This document shows positions 49,301 through 58,276 of a DNA stretch of 64,000 nucleotides, piece after piece. Under the pieces are notes generated by a model. It saw nothing but the letters and a program-made list of their open reading frames with translations, was not told the DNA's origin and did not search any database. The position numbers and the translations under genes are program-made. Origin of the DNA: Thermogutta terrifontis (GTDB lineage: Bacteria > Planctomycetota > Planctomycetia > Pirellulales > Thermoguttaceae); assembly GCF_002277955.1 (NCBI RefSeq), contig NZ_CP018477.1, positions 186,001 to 250,000 on the forward strand. The letters are read 5' to 3'. The stretch's first letter is position 1. The number at the start of each line of letters is the position of its first letter.

Positions 49301-49558
49301 GCCGGTTGCCGTGTGCTGTCCGGCATCATCACCCGCGATGCCCGTCTCCGCGTGATTCGCCAGAACCGCATTGTAGGGGACTACCCAATCGAGTCTCTCC
49401 GCCGCGAAAAGGACGATGTGCGGGAGGTCCGCGAAGGCTACGAATGCGGTATCAGACTCGCCGGTTTCGACGATATCAAGGAAGGGGATATTCTCGAGGC
49501 TTATCGTGTGGAGGAAGTCAAGCGCAGCTTCGAAGCAGTGGGACAATCCGCCTCGTAG
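46337..49558 (+). CDS. infB: Translation initiation factor IF-2
   Basis: 1073 residues. This GTPase places initiator tRNA on the ribosome. An IF2N domain (residues 1-50, [26 protein letters not shown]) precedes a 400-residue Pro/Ala/Glu-rich linker. A second IF2N-like domain is at about 475-530. The G domain has [17 protein letters not shown] and NKVDLPGT. The beta-barrel and C-terminal domains follow, ending [33 protein letters not shown]. The GTG start follows GGAGGGG. The linker is long and compositionally extreme, as in many planctomycetes. Confidence 0.98.
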   Translation: MAQRIFNLAKELKIETKELLEVCQELKLQKTSALASLTDEEVSLVKEYLKRGKGGRDRMAATAGPTAGPIPAFRREDYIPPAGTALGKVPVLDKKVEKLAPTPTQRKEPEKPEKKEEPKPVAPAVPTPVPEEVPVASVAVETAPPQETPEVAPLAEAVPPEASPPVVTAEVTAGPTEAAAAEAPPPEMPPVAEPVVSVETIPPGEVLESELVVEQERATAASTPPVPQAEETTPAGAQVEVPPAGADIGAAPAVPVAESQAEAVATAPAEPSEKAAEGQPPSETAPPKPSVPPIDPERIAAIRPIPELRRTRREGTTPPGTPKKEKKGKSEPPLPRLVKLAPMPQPKPAPVAKPKEPPPQKPEIRLPPDAIRASKMGAMPLAGHLLRQQEEKRKGKKKEEKESPEEALPVLPRQKGRRGKVEDKEELLEKEATPGKLKRKKEVVAVEEEEDLEPETTTTQQTRLRRTRSVSTAAPRKSSVVLELPCTVRSFAEALGLPAQKVLAKLFEMGTLANINATLDQATAELLAAELGVDVTFRAEADPEEEIEAIWNAPDPEESLRPRPPVVTFLGHVDHGKTSLLDKILGLNVAAKEKGGITQHIRAYQVEKNGRPITFLDTPGHEAFTAMRARGANCTDIVVLVVAVDDGVMPQTEEAISHARAAGVPIVVALNKVDLPGTRPERVMQQLTGLGLVPTEWGGDVEMVRTSALTGQGIPELLDTLITLGDIFELKANYDRPACGTCLEASLQPGRGVVAKFLVQKGTLRPGDIVVCGTAHGRIKAMYDPLQPHKRVQEAPPARPVDVIGLDNVPEAGSRFVVLEDIAKARKIAEHRMEMARQRELAQVRSHVTLENLFERLSQKEKKTLHIILRADTRGSIEAILKEIAKLEHPEVKIEVIQALVGGITVADVHLADASDAVIIGFNVVPDEDARQLAEQLNVQIRRYDIIYQVADDLKAALEGMLQPEKREVELGRALIQKVFRISKVGNVAGCRVLSGIITRDARLRVIRQNRIVGDYPIESLRREKDDVREVREGYECGIRLAGFDDIKEGDILEAYRVEEVKRSFEAVGQSAS

Positions 49559-49672
49559 TCGGGTGGGTCGTCCCGAAACACCTCCCCGCGTGGCGGACTG
49601 TCGTCATTCCCGTTTCCGTAATAATGTAAAGAACACAGGCAATCCGTCCTTTTGCCCGGAGAGGAAATCGCT

Positions 49673-50170
49673 ATGAGCTCGCGACGTGCCCTGAAACTCG
49701 CCGAAGCGGTACGACATGTCGTCAGTTCGGCGATCCTCTTCGAATTGAAGGATCCCCGTGTGAGGGACGTCACCGTCACCTACGTCGAGGTTTCAGAGGA
49801 TCTCCGCTTCGCCAAGGTCCACGTTTCCGTAATGGGAGATGAAAAGCGGCAGCGATTGACACTCCGCGGATTGCAAAGCGCTGCTGGCTTCCTGCAGGCC
49901 AAATGCGCAGAAAAGATCGAAACCCGGTGGACGCCCAAGCTGACGTTTGTGCTGGACCAGGGCGTCAAGCATTCCATCGAGATCTCCCGAATTCTCGCCG
50001 AGGTTCTTCCGCGACCTGCTGCCGCAGATGAAGGAAAGCCTTCAGCGGAGGAAGAAACCGAAACGGCTCCGGACAGCAATGCGGAGTCGGTGGTACCAGA
50101 TTCGTCGGCGGATAAGCGCGAAATTGCGGAGGCGAGTTCCGAGCCGGAGTCCCATCCGCAATCGGCGTAA
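49673..50170 (+). CDS. rbfA: Ribosome-binding factor A
   Basis: 165 residues. RbfA binds the 30S subunit and helps mature the 5' end of 16S rRNA. The KH-like domain is complete: SRRALKLAEAVRHVVSSAILFELKDPRVRDVTVTYVEVSEDLRFAKVHVSVMGDE...LTFVLDQGVKHSIEISRILAEV. The last 50 residues are an acidic, disordered extension absent from the E. coli protein. The start has a GGAGAGGA site. It is the third gene of nusA-infB-rbfA. Confidence 0.95.
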   Translation: MSSRRALKLAEAVRHVVSSAILFELKDPRVRDVTVTYVEVSEDLRFAKVHVSVMGDEKRQRLTLRGLQSAAGFLQAKCAEKIETRWTPKLTFVLDQGVKHSIEISRILAEVLPRPAAADEGKPSAEEETETAPDSNAESVVPDSSADKREIAEASSEPESHPQSA

Positions 50171-50223
50171 AATCCAACACGGTACCGTTTCGGCAGGGTC
50201 TCTTCCCAGGGGTGAGGATGGCC

Positions 50224-51339
50224 ATGGCCCGAGGACAGTCGAGTTCAACCAGGACTTCAGGAAGAATGACCACACCGAGTCGCACCCAGCAATTCACCCG
50301 CCTGCATGAACTTTTGGCTCGGCAGTATAAGCCCAGGCCCGCTGATCCAGGGCTGCCCGTTCTCGAACACCTGATGTTTGCAGCCGTGCTGGAAAACGCC
50401 CGGCACGCGGTGGCGGAGCGGGTCTTTCAGGTGCTCAAAACCGAGTTTTTCGACTGGAACGAAATTCGGGTATGTACAATTCGTGATCTTTCCGAGGCCG
50501 GCGAAGGATTGCCCGATCCCGCGGCCGCGGCGACGCGCATCAAGTATCCTCTTCAGCACATCTTTGAATCGACCTATTCTTTCGACATGGAGGACTTGCG
50601 GAAATTGACGCTGGGGCAGGCAATCGAACGGCTGCAGAAAATCGAGGGCGTCTCCCGCTTCATGGTCTCCTATGTGGTACAAAACGCCCTGGGCGGGCAT
50701 ACGATTCCCCTCGATATGGCCAGTTTGCGGGTGCTGAACCTGCTTGGCCTGGCGGACGAATCGGAAGTGGCCTCGGGCACGGTGGCGGGCCTGGAACGGG
50801 CAATTCCCAAAAGTAAGGGCGTCGAATTCGCCTGGCTGCTGCATGAATTCGCTGCCGAGTTCTGGGCGGATCATCACGCCCCGGTGGTGGCGAAAGTGTT
50901 TAAGGCTCTCGATCCGCAGGCACTGGAGCGGTTGGAGGCCTGGGAGCAGGGACAATTGCAACCGGCAACCACCGCCGCTGCCGAAACTGCGCCGCCTCCC
51001 ACTCCTGTTGCCCAAGCGGAAGCTACGCGGGTTGTCGAGCCCAAACGCCGGGGACGACCGAAAAAAGTCGAGGGAGCTCCCTCAACGTCGGAACAACCTT
51101 CCGAGGCCGAGAAACTGGCCAGCGGGCAGCCGGCCGACGCTATGGGAGCACAGCCAGTGGAAGCGGAACCGGCTGGCGAAGCGGCTGGCTCGCCGCCCAA
51201 AAAGGCATCCAGAAAGAAGTCAGAATCCAAGCCCAAAACCGCGCGTGCTAAAAGCGCCAAGACGTCCCGAAGTGCCACTGAGGAAAAAGCGGCAAAAGGC
51301 GAAAAAAAGAAAAAGCGTGGCGGAAGCCAGCGCGGTTGA
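50224..51339 (+). CDS. Endonuclease III-like HhH-GPD protein lacking the catalytic Lys, with a basic AT-hook-like tail
   Basis: 371 residues. Residues 20-235 match the endonuclease III fold, with the helix-hairpin-helix and the following Asp: EGVSRFMVSYVVQNALGGHTIPLDMASLRVLNLLGL. In Nth the hairpin reads GVGRKTAN with a catalytic Lys; here that position is F146. The catalytic Asp is kept as D164. There is no four-Cys iron-sulfur cluster loop after the domain. The C-terminal 130 residues are Ala/Pro/Lys-rich with KRRGRPKK, an AT-hook-like motif, and a very basic end. The start is one of several close candidates (50212, 50218, 50224). It is 53 bases after rbfA, so may be part of that operon. 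It may bind DNA without glycosylase-lyase activity. Confidence 0.82.
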   Translation: MARGQSSSTRTSGRMTTPSRTQQFTRLHELLARQYKPRPADPGLPVLEHLMFAAVLENARHAVAERVFQVLKTEFFDWNEIRVCTIRDLSEAGEGLPDPAAAATRIKYPLQHIFESTYSFDMEDLRKLTLGQAIERLQKIEGVSRFMVSYVVQNALGGHTIPLDMASLRVLNLLGLADESEVASGTVAGLERAIPKSKGVEFAWLLHEFAAEFWADHHAPVVAKVFKALDPQALERLEAWEQGQLQPATTAAAETAPPPTPVAQAEATRVVEPKRRGRPKKVEGAPSTSEQPSEAEKLASGQPADAMGAQPVEAEPAGEAAGSPPKKASRKKSESKPKTARAKSAKTSRSATEEKAAKGEKKKKRGGSQRG

Positions 51340-51863
51340 GAAAGCCGATGGACGGAAAAAGCCGCATCATGGCCTTTTCCTGGTAGCCCATGCGCCCGTA
51401 GAGATCGCCGTTAAAAACGGGCGGAAACAATCGGGGTAACTTGAGTAGATGCGGGACATACCGTTCCCAGGGAAAAATTGCGGCGATTGCCGTCTACGGC
51501 AACTGCAAGTTGTGGGGCAAGAATTCCGATCGCGCAACATGAGGAATTGGCGGCCGATCGCGAAACAGAACCGCAGCAGAAAACGAGATGACGTAACCAT
51601 TGCTAGGCAAGCAAGTTAAAGGCGAAAAACTCGTATTGACAGGGATTTTGGTGAAAGTATAATGAGCGGCGGTTGGCAAATTCGGTAAAGTCGGCAGGAC
51701 CGGATGAGCCTGCTGCTCGTAGGCAGCTACGGGAGGTGCAGAGTTTGCGAACTTTCGCGAACTCGCCGCCTGTTTCCCGGATAGTGGTGACACGGAGGAC
51801 CAGAGACCCGCAGCCAACTGCCGACCATCGGGCTGGGGTTTCGTTGACTTTCCGGCGAGAACC
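51340..51863. other. Leader region of the HTH-receiver/kinase pair
   Basis: About 525 bases without a gene. It carries a perfect-consensus promoter (separate entry) and about 200 bases of leader after it. Minus-strand open frames have no recognisable content. No repeat-family element is present. Confidence 0.5.
51636..51663 (+). promoter_or_regulatory. Consensus sigma-70 promoter
   Basis: TTGACA at 51636-51641 and TATAAT at 51658-51663 are exact consensus hexamers with a 16-base spacer. Transcription would begin near 51670, leaving a leader of about 195 bases before the HTH-receiver gene. Confidence 0.75.
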
Positions 51864-52481
51864 GTGGCGAAGAAAAGGAACAGCCAATCACCGCTCGCAA
51901 GCAAGACTGTATTCACGACGGGAGAAGCAGCGAAGATCTGCAAAGTGAGCCAGCAGACCATCATTCGCTGCTTCGATTCCGGTCAATTGAAGGGATTCCG
52001 CGTTCCGGGAAGCCGTTTCCGTCGTATTCCCCGCGATGCTCTGATTAACTTCATGCGGGAAAATGGCATCCCATTGGATGCCCTCGAAAACACCAAACAC
52101 CGCATCCTCATCGTCGATGACGATGAGGAGCTAGTGGAACTCATTCGGGATGTGCTCCTCCGCGATGGTCGCTTCGAGGTCCGCACCGTTAATAACGGAT
52201 TTGAGGCCGGGATGGCCGTCAAGGAGTATCATCCCGACCTCATCGTCCTTGACATCATGCTTCCCGACATCAACGGGAAGGATGTCTGTCAGGTGGTGCG
52301 GTCCGATCCCAACATGAACGATATCCGCATCATCTGCATATCGGGCATGGTGGAAGAGGACCGCATTCAGGAGCTCAAAGCGGTGGGGGCCGACGATTTC
52401 CTCCACAAACCGTTTGAGATCGAGCAACTCGTCGATCGCATTTGCCAGTTGCTCGATATTCCCTCGCGGTCCCACGTTTGA
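51864..52481 (+). CDS. HTH DNA-binding domain fused to a response-regulator receiver
   Basis: 205 residues in reversed order compared with ordinary response regulators. An excisionase/MerR-like helix-turn-helix (residues 15-70: VFTTGEAAKICKVSQQTIIRCFDSGQLKGFRVPGSRFRRIPRDAL) is followed by a receiver domain (78-200). In the receiver, acidic D85-D87, phosphoacceptor D130 in LIVLDIMLPDINGKD, and Lys in FLHKPFE are intact. It starts with GTG. The kinase gene begins 86 bases downstream, making it the likely phosphodonor. A consensus promoter lies about 200 bases upstream. Confidence 0.9.
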   Translation: MAKKRNSQSPLASKTVFTTGEAAKICKVSQQTIIRCFDSGQLKGFRVPGSRFRRIPRDALINFMRENGIPLDALENTKHRILIVDDDEELVELIRDVLLRDGRFEVRTVNNGFEAGMAVKEYHPDLIVLDIMLPDINGKDVCQVVRSDPNMNDIRIICISGMVEEDRIQELKAVGADDFLHKPFEIEQLVDRICQLLDIPSRSHV

Positions 52482-52567
52482 ACGGTGAACCGGCGGAGCC
52501 GGGGCTCTCTTCCCTCGCGGCTGACCGGGGAGGATTTTTCCGCGCAGGGTTCTCAGGTGTATCCCTG

Positions 52568-54178
52568 ATGTTCGAAGTATTCACATGTTCTCCGGCCGAG
52601 AGGACCTTCTGGATTGCTGATGCCACCCTCGTGGGGGTCAGTCGCGCGGTGTTTCGCCATGTCGACCGGCTGATCGACGCCGCACCCGCCTGGCGCGAGC
52701 TCGGTTCCGATTTTCACCGCCCGCTCGGTGCGGAACTGCTTCATGTCTTGCTCCGCGATCCGCTGGCGCTGGCGGCCGTCCTGAAAGACCTTGCCTCGGA
52801 CAGTGCGTCTCTTCTCCCGGCAAATCCGACGGACGTGTTCCTCGCTTTAGAATCACGCCTCATCGATGCATTTGTGAGGAGCCTTAAAGACTCACCCGAA
52901 GCAACCCCGTTGTTGAGACTCCACCCTGTTCGGTACCGGTCCGGCTACCGAAACATTGAGCAACTGGATCAGCGGTTTCCGGACGAGCTTCTGGTGCAGC
53001 GGGTGTTTCTGACGAGCCTGTTGACCCGATTGTGGCTGAAGTCCGAGAATCCGGGACTGCTCCGAGTGGGGGACCTCGCGGTGGCCTTTCTGGCGGCGAT
53101 CGACACGATCGATGACGGCGAGTCGGATTTGCCGAGTGAAACGCCTCGTTCCCTGAGCGAGGTACTCTCGATTGTTCGTGCCGTGTGGCGTATTGTGTGT
53201 TATCTTCCGGAACTAAATTTCACGCTTTTCTGCACGCAGTTAGCGCAGAAGGATTGGCCACGAATTTGGGAACTATTGCTCGAGAAAGCGAGCGTCCTCC
53301 CGGAAACCCGAACGTTCATTGGCCGGGTTGTCGGTCAAAAAACTCGGAGAAAAGTTCACGAAGCGACAATTGTCCTTCTTCGGTGGGAAAGCTGGTGGCA
53401 GACGATCACTGGGGCCCGCGAGTTGTATCTCACTGCCCTCCATATCCTTCGCAAATCTTTGGCACTTCCAGGCCGATTGGCGGAGGTCCTGGAAACTCTG
53501 AAGCTGGACGCCCTGGCCGACTTCGCCGCCGGCGCTGCCCACGAGATCAACAATCCCCTCGCCGTGATCGGTGGTCACGCCCAGCTTCTTCTTCGGGATG
53601 CCAAAGACCCGGATACCCGGCGCACCCTCGCGACGATTCTTGCACAGGTGCAACGAGCCCACGAAATGATTGCCGACACACGGCTTTTTGCGCGGCCTCC
53701 ACAACCGAACACCGCACCCGTGAACCTTGCCGAACTGCTGGAGACGGCGATTGCCGAGTTGACGCCGCTGGCCCAGGAAAGGGGCGTTCGCCTTACTGCG
53801 TCGAGTGCGTCGCCGGCGGAAGGAGCAGTAGTGAATGCCGACCGCAACCAATTGCTCATCGCTTTCGAGGCGATTGCCAAGAACGCCATTGAGGCTTGTG
53901 GCAACGGCGGGGAAGTCCGATTCGGCTGGGTGAACACATCAGCAGAAGTGGTGATCGAAATCGCGGACACCGGGCCGGGAATTCCCGAGGAACATCGGCC
54001 GCACATCTTCAATCCGTTTTATTCGGCCCGGCAAGCGGGGCGAGGTTTGGGAATGGGTCTGCCCAAGGCTTGGCGGATCGTGCATCAACATGGGGGACGA
54101 ATCGAAGTCTCGTCCCCTCCCAGCGGCGGAGCCCTGTTTCGGATTCATCTGCCATGCTTGAACGAGTTGGCTGAATGA
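52568..54178 (+). CDS. Soluble sensor histidine kinase
   Basis: 536 residues without membrane helices. The N-terminal 300 residues are helical and of unknown fold; parts (FPDELLVQRVFLTSLLTRLWL, LLRVGDLAVAFLAAI) look like a degenerate HDOD-type sensor, which I cannot confirm. The dimerisation H-box is AAGAAHEINNPLAVIGGHAQLL with H325. N-box (FEAIAKNAIEACGNGGEV), G1 (IADTGPGIPE), F (IFNPFYSARQAGRGLGMGL) and G2 boxes are complete. The ATG at 52568 follows a weak AGG site. It should phosphorylate the HTH-receiver protein encoded just upstream. Confidence 0.9.
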   Translation: MFEVFTCSPAERTFWIADATLVGVSRAVFRHVDRLIDAAPAWRELGSDFHRPLGAELLHVLLRDPLALAAVLKDLASDSASLLPANPTDVFLALESRLIDAFVRSLKDSPEATPLLRLHPVRYRSGYRNIEQLDQRFPDELLVQRVFLTSLLTRLWLKSENPGLLRVGDLAVAFLAAIDTIDDGESDLPSETPRSLSEVLSIVRAVWRIVCYLPELNFTLFCTQLAQKDWPRIWELLLEKASVLPETRTFIGRVVGQKTRRKVHEATIVLLRWESWWQTITGARELYLTALHILRKSLALPGRLAEVLETLKLDALADFAAGAAHEINNPLAVIGGHAQLLLRDAKDPDTRRTLATILAQVQRAHEMIADTRLFARPPQPNTAPVNLAELLETAIAELTPLAQERGVRLTASSASPAEGAVVNADRNQLLIAFEAIAKNAIEACGNGGEVRFGWVNTSAEVVIEIADTGPGIPEEHRPHIFNPFYSARQAGRGLGMGLPKAWRIVHQHGGRIEVSSPPSGGALFRIHLPCLNELAE

Positions 54179-54207
54179 TGAGACCGGAAAAACGGGCCAT
54201 TGCTCGT

Positions 54208-55227
54208 TTATGAAGCTTCTGATTGACAATCCATTTGCGATGTGCTGTTCGCTGTGCGAGAGGATCTTTGTTTGCCCGCCGAGGATGGGGGAATGGGAAA
54301 ACTGGCCATCCAACGGGAAAGCAGGGTCCCCGTGAACATGCATCCAAAGGTATAGAGGGCGCAGGGAATGGCGGCCTGCGGCTGATCGGGAAAGAGGCTT
54401 AAAGCGAGCGTCGTTCCCAGACCAGCGTTTTGCATACCGATTTCCAGTGTGAGGGCCCGGCGCATGCCCACCGGCAGTCTCGCGGCGATGGCCGCCAGAT
54501 AACCAGCCGCATATCCGCCGAAATTGATCATCCCCAAAGCTGCCACCAGGATGCCGTTCACAGCGTACAACTGCGTGCGATTAGCGGCCACCACCACGGC
54601 GATGATCCAAAGGATGACGAGGTTAGCAATGATCGGCCCGATCTTTTCTGCGGTTTTTCGCCATAACGTTGAAAACTGAGACAGGGCGAACCCCACGGCC
54701 ACGGGCAAAACCACCATGAAAAGGAGCTCAACACCGGTACGAACGACCGGAAACTTAGCAAATCGGCCCACCGTCAGCCACATGACGAACGGCACAACGA
54801 GCGGCGAAAGAAGCGTGGCGCTTGTGGTCAGGCTGACAGAATAGCTGACGTTTCCCCGGGCAATCAACGTCAATACATTGGACGCCATGGCACCTGGCAC
54901 ACAGCCCACCATGAGGCAGCCGATCAGCCAGGGGCCCTTCAGTCCCCACACTTGTGAGGAAAGGTAGGCGAGGGCGGGCATCGAGCTGTACTGAACAGCT
55001 GTTCCGAAAAACACGAGCGGCCAGCGTTGAAACACTCCCAAAAGCTCTTCTCGGGCCAGCAACGAGCCGATCGCCAGCATGGTTAATGCGATCAGGTGCG
55101 GTAAATAAGGCCTGCTGAGGAGGAAGGGGTCGGGTTGTTGGGCCGACTGTTTGGACCAGACGAAAGCCACCAGGCAAAGCAGGACGAGCCACACGGGGAG
55201 AAAACGCTCCAGGTAATGGCGAAGCAT
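54208..55227 (-). CDS. Bile acid:sodium symporter (BASS) family transporter
   Basis: 339 residues with about ten membrane helices, of the BASS/SBF family of sodium-coupled organic-anion importers. VQYSSMPALAYLSSQVW, GCLMVGCVPGAMASNVLTLIARGNVSYSVSLTTSATLLSPL (with the unwound crossing-helix motif) and RRALTLEIGMQNAGLGTTLAL are characteristic. The substrate may be pyruvate, pantoate or another small acid; not readable. The last 30 residues are a polar tail. The start has a GGAG site. Convergent with the histidine kinase gene, 29 bases apart. Confidence 0.92.
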   Translation of the reverse strand: MLRHYLERFLPVWLVLLCLVAFVWSKQSAQQPDPFLLSRPYLPHLIALTMLAIGSLLAREELLGVFQRWPLVFFGTAVQYSSMPALAYLSSQVWGLKGPWLIGCLMVGCVPGAMASNVLTLIARGNVSYSVSLTTSATLLSPLVVPFVMWLTVGRFAKFPVVRTGVELLFMVVLPVAVGFALSQFSTLWRKTAEKIGPIIANLVILWIIAVVVAANRTQLYAVNGILVAALGMINFGGYAAGYLAAIAARLPVGMRRALTLEIGMQNAGLGTTLALSLFPDQPQAAIPCALYTFGCMFTGTLLSRWMASFPIPPSSAGKQRSSRTANSTSQMDCQSEAS

Positions 55228-55489
55228 AGCAACTCCATTGCGTTGGCGAGAGGAATGCTAGACGCCGAGCCGGCCTAGCAGAAAAACCCGTAGCCTGCCC
55301 GCCTGACCCGGCCGTTCCACCGCTCAGAAATAGGCTTTATTGTCAGCGCCGAAAGAAGCAAAGACAAGAACATTCGGCGCCCCCACTCAAGCTGGCCCCG
55401 AAGAATCCCAGCATGTTGGAAGATTGCTTACCTGCACAATAAAAATCCGCGCCGGTTTTGACTAGCTTCGCGGCGTGTTCTTTGGATGA

Positions 55490-55957
55490 CTACCGCTGGA
55501 TGGCGGGATCAGGCTGGGGCGAAAGCCCGGGTTGAACTTCCACGGCATCCATGGTGAGCACCTCACCCTGGCCACTGCGAAGCGGCTGCGGTTCGTTCGG
55601 TTGGGCGTGCCAGGGATACTCAAAAAGGTGCCGGTAATTGTAAGGACTGCGATAGTAATATCCGTGGAAAGCGGGATAGCGGTGGATCGTCCGCGGATTG
55701 CCCGGATAACAGCCGAACCGCGGCTGGTAGCAGGTTTGCGGCATTGGGCCAAACCAATCCACAATCCAACCGTGACCCGTCGCTGTCGGGCGATGGCCAA
55801 TAGGCTTCCCGACCTCGATAGGAGATATCTCGGGGACGGTTTCGACGACGACCGTTTCGTTGGGCGGAAGAGGGGCCGCCTGCGATCCTCCCATGGACTC
55901 TTGAGATGCCCCCCCACTGAGAATGGAAAATGCCAGGGCGATAACCCACGTATTCAT
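55490..55957 (-). CDS. Small exported protein rich in Pro, Tyr and His
   Basis: 155 residues, with a signal peptide (MNTWVIALAFSILSGGASQ) and a GAGGA ribosome-binding site. The mature part is Pro-rich with a central segment GWIVDWFGPMPQTCYQPRFGCYPGNPRTIHRYPAFHGYYYRSPYNY, suggesting an unstructured or wall-associated protein. Two Cys could form a disulfide. Similar short exported proteins are common in planctomycetes, but I recognise no family. It stands alone. Confidence 0.7.
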   Translation of the reverse strand: MNTWVIALAFSILSGGASQESMGGSQAAPLPPNETVVVETVPEISPIEVGKPIGHRPTATGHGWIVDWFGPMPQTCYQPRFGCYPGNPRTIHRYPAFHGYYYRSPYNYRHLFEYPWHAQPNEPQPLRSGQGEVLTMDAVEVQPGLSPQPDPAIQR

Positions 55958-56378
55958 GAAACAGTCCTCATCTTTCTGGTTTGCAACTGGTTGTTGTGTT
56001 TCAGAAGCCTCAGGTTGATCGGTTGGCGATGGCTTCGTCCCGCAGATCGAGCGGAGCGCAACATCCTTAACATCCTATCGGGAATCCAGCCCGGGGAAAT
56101 CGCGGCAGGTTTGCTTCATCCGGCAAAACTTGCCCAATTTGTTCGGCGCCCTCGAGCTTTTTGTCGGATTGAGCTTGAGTATATCCGGCTTTCAACTAAA
56201 ATGGGCAAGATAGATAAAGAGGATAAACGTATCTGTTTCGCTTGGAAAACGTTCGACGCTCGAGGGAATCGTGGGGCTGTGACAAGGTGGACCTCGTCGG
56301 TGTTCCTCTCGTCTTCAACCGACCCCATGATTTCAGCACCCTTGGCCCGTTGTCACGTTGGTTTCCTTTGGTTTGGCG
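55958..56378. other. Divergent intergenic region before the sigma-54 activator
   Basis: About 420 bases with no convincing gene. It should contain promoters for the small exported protein and the activator. No repeat-family element or riboswitch was recognised. Confidence 0.4.
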
Positions 56379-57803
56379 ATGTCTATGATGTACCGACCGT
56401 CTCTTCTCGTTGTGAGCGGTGACCGCGAATTCATCAGTCAGCTGGAGTCGGCGCTTGCTTGGCGATTCGCCGTGATGCCGGTGGCCAAGATGAGTGATGT
56501 TTCCGGAGTCCACAGCGGACCGGAATGTATCGCCGTGGTGCTGCACGTTCACCATCCGGTGATTAACGGCTATTCGGTGAGCGAGTTATCGAAACAGATT
56601 CAGCAACTGGCCACGGTGGCGCCGGTTGTGGCGGTGTTTGATCGCGAGGTGCAAGATGCGATCGCGGAGTGCACGCAGCCGTTTTGCCGCAGTATTTTGG
56701 ACCGCCGGAAAGGTGTGGACGAACTCGTGCGGACGCTGGCCGCCGCTTCCCCCCTGGAGTGGGATCTGGCCGACTTTTATCTCCATCGGCCGCACGCAGT
56801 CCTGGCGGGAAAAACCCGCTGCTGGACTACGTTCACACCGGCCGTCTTCCCTATGGTGGAGGAGCTGCGGGTGGCAGCCGCGCATGACGTCACGCTGCTT
56901 CTCATAGGCGAAACAGGGGCGGGCAAAACGTTTCTGGCGCGGACGATTCATGAGCTATCCCCGCGGGCGGGAAAGCGTTTTCTCACTGTAGCCTGCGGGG
57001 CTTTGCCTCCGGATCTCATCGAAAGTGAACTTTTCGGATATGTTAAAGGTGCTTTCACGGGAGCTGATGTTGACAAACCGGGCAAATTCGCCGCGGCTGA
57101 GGACGGAACGCTTCTTTTGGACGAAATCGATGTCCTGGCTCCCGATCAGCAGGCAAAACTCCTCCGCGTCATTGAAACCGGCGAATATGAACCTGTGGGG
57201 AGCAACGAGACCCGAATTTCTCGTGCCCGACTTATCGTGGCTTCCAACGTGGATCTGGCCCAACTGGTAGAACAGGGAAAGTTTCGGCGGGACCTGTATT
57301 ACCGTCTGAACATGCTCAGCTTTTTCATCCCGCCACTTCGGGAACGGCCGTTCGACGTGGAGTACCTGGCGCGGAAATTCGCGATTCAGCAAGCGCGGTC
57401 GCTGGGAATCCCGCTCCGCGGTATAGAACCGGCTTTTCTGGCTGCTTTGCGTAATTACTCCTGGCCGGGCAACGTGCGAGAACTCGAGAATATTATTCGA
57501 CGGGCGGTCCTCTACTGCCGGGATGGGGTGCTCCGGGTCAACGATTTGCCGAGCATGCTTCGGCCTCAGAGTTTCCACGAACTTCCGGTGACCGTTCCCG
57601 ATATTCCGGTAAGGTGGACCCTGGAAAAGCGTCTCGAAGAGGCGGAACGTCAGATTCTGGAGGAAACGCTTCGCCGACACGGCTATCGGCGAATCGAAAC
57701 AGCCCGCGAACTCGGCATCAGTCGGATCACTCTGTATCACAAAATGAAGAAGTATGGATTACTCCGGCGGATTCCTGAGAATTCGGTCACGGCTGCTGAC
57801 TGA
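56379..57803 (+). CDS. Sigma-54-dependent transcriptional activator with a pseudo-receiver
   Basis: 474 residues. The AAA+ domain has Walker A GETGAGKT (177-184), the sigma-54-contacting loop GAFTGA (224-229), Walker B TLLLDEIDVL and the arginine-finger region FRRDLYYRLN, so it can remodel sigma-54 holoenzyme. The C-terminus is a Fis-type helix-turn-helix (TARELGISRITLYHKMKKYGL). Residues 1-120 look like a receiver domain, but the phosphoacceptor position reads VVLHVHHPVINGY, with His instead of Asp. So it is probably not controlled by phosphorylation. The start is taken at the ATG of MSMMYRP; an upstream TTG is possible. Confidence 0.92.
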   Translation: MSMMYRPSLLVVSGDREFISQLESALAWRFAVMPVAKMSDVSGVHSGPECIAVVLHVHHPVINGYSVSELSKQIQQLATVAPVVAVFDREVQDAIAECTQPFCRSILDRRKGVDELVRTLAAASPLEWDLADFYLHRPHAVLAGKTRCWTTFTPAVFPMVEELRVAAAHDVTLLLIGETGAGKTFLARTIHELSPRAGKRFLTVACGALPPDLIESELFGYVKGAFTGADVDKPGKFAAAEDGTLLLDEIDVLAPDQQAKLLRVIETGEYEPVGSNETRISRARLIVASNVDLAQLVEQGKFRRDLYYRLNMLSFFIPPLRERPFDVEYLARKFAIQQARSLGIPLRGIEPAFLAALRNYSWPGNVRELENIIRRAVLYCRDGVLRVNDLPSMLRPQSFHELPVTVPDIPVRWTLEKRLEEAERQILEETLRRHGYRRIETARELGISRITLYHKMKKYGLLRRIPENSVTAAD

Positions 57804-57880
57804 GTGCTTGAGGTGTTTGCATCGGTTGTGGTGACCGCGAACGCGGGCAAAGGGGCCGGGCTTTTCTCACCCTGGAAGTA

Positions 57881-58276
57881 TCACGCTAATAGACAGGCCA
57901 GGAGAGCGACAAGGCGAGGCCCAAAGATAATCAGTCCGATCACGGCGGAGCCGATGGAGGCCACCAGGACTGCGGCACTTGCTACGTTGAGCGCGGTTTC
58001 GATATACCGGTCATACTCCTGGGTAATGGCGGGTGCCAGCCACTCCAGAGCGCTGTTGAAGAGCTCGGCACTCATTACCACCGTGATACTAAGGATGAGG
58101 ATACACCATTCCGTCTCCCGCACCCGAAAAAGAGCCGCCACCAGAATGACCGTGATAGCCACGGCAAAATGCACCGCGAAGCTACTTTGGCCGACGATGC
58201 CGTACCAGAGACCTCGAAAGGCCGCGGAGAATTTTTCCCACCATGAGCGACGTTGTTTTACCGGCGGACGTGCCAT
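57881..58276 (-). CDS. Diacylglycerol/undecaprenol kinase (DgkA family)
   Basis: 131 residues with three membrane helices, the small DgkA type. It opens WWEKFSAAFRGLWYGIVGQSSFAVHFAVAI and has the signature ILSITVVMSAELFNSALEWL, containing the catalytic-site Glu, Asn and Glu. The Gram-positive and planctomycete versions often phosphorylate undecaprenol. The ATG at 58276 is 10 bases after AAGGA; an upstream ATG in frame is less likely. Convergent with the sigma-54 activator gene. Confidence 0.92.
   Translation of the reverse strand: MARPPVKQRRSWWEKFSAAFRGLWYGIVGQSSFAVHFAVAITVILVAALFRVRETEWCILILSITVVMSAELFNSALEWLAPAITQEYDRYIETALNVASAAVLVASIGSAVIGLIIFGPRLVALLACLLA

Noticed and set aside
48344-49546. 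400-codon minus-strand frame opposite infB
   Set aside because: Antisense shadow of the conserved IF-2 G and C-terminal domains.
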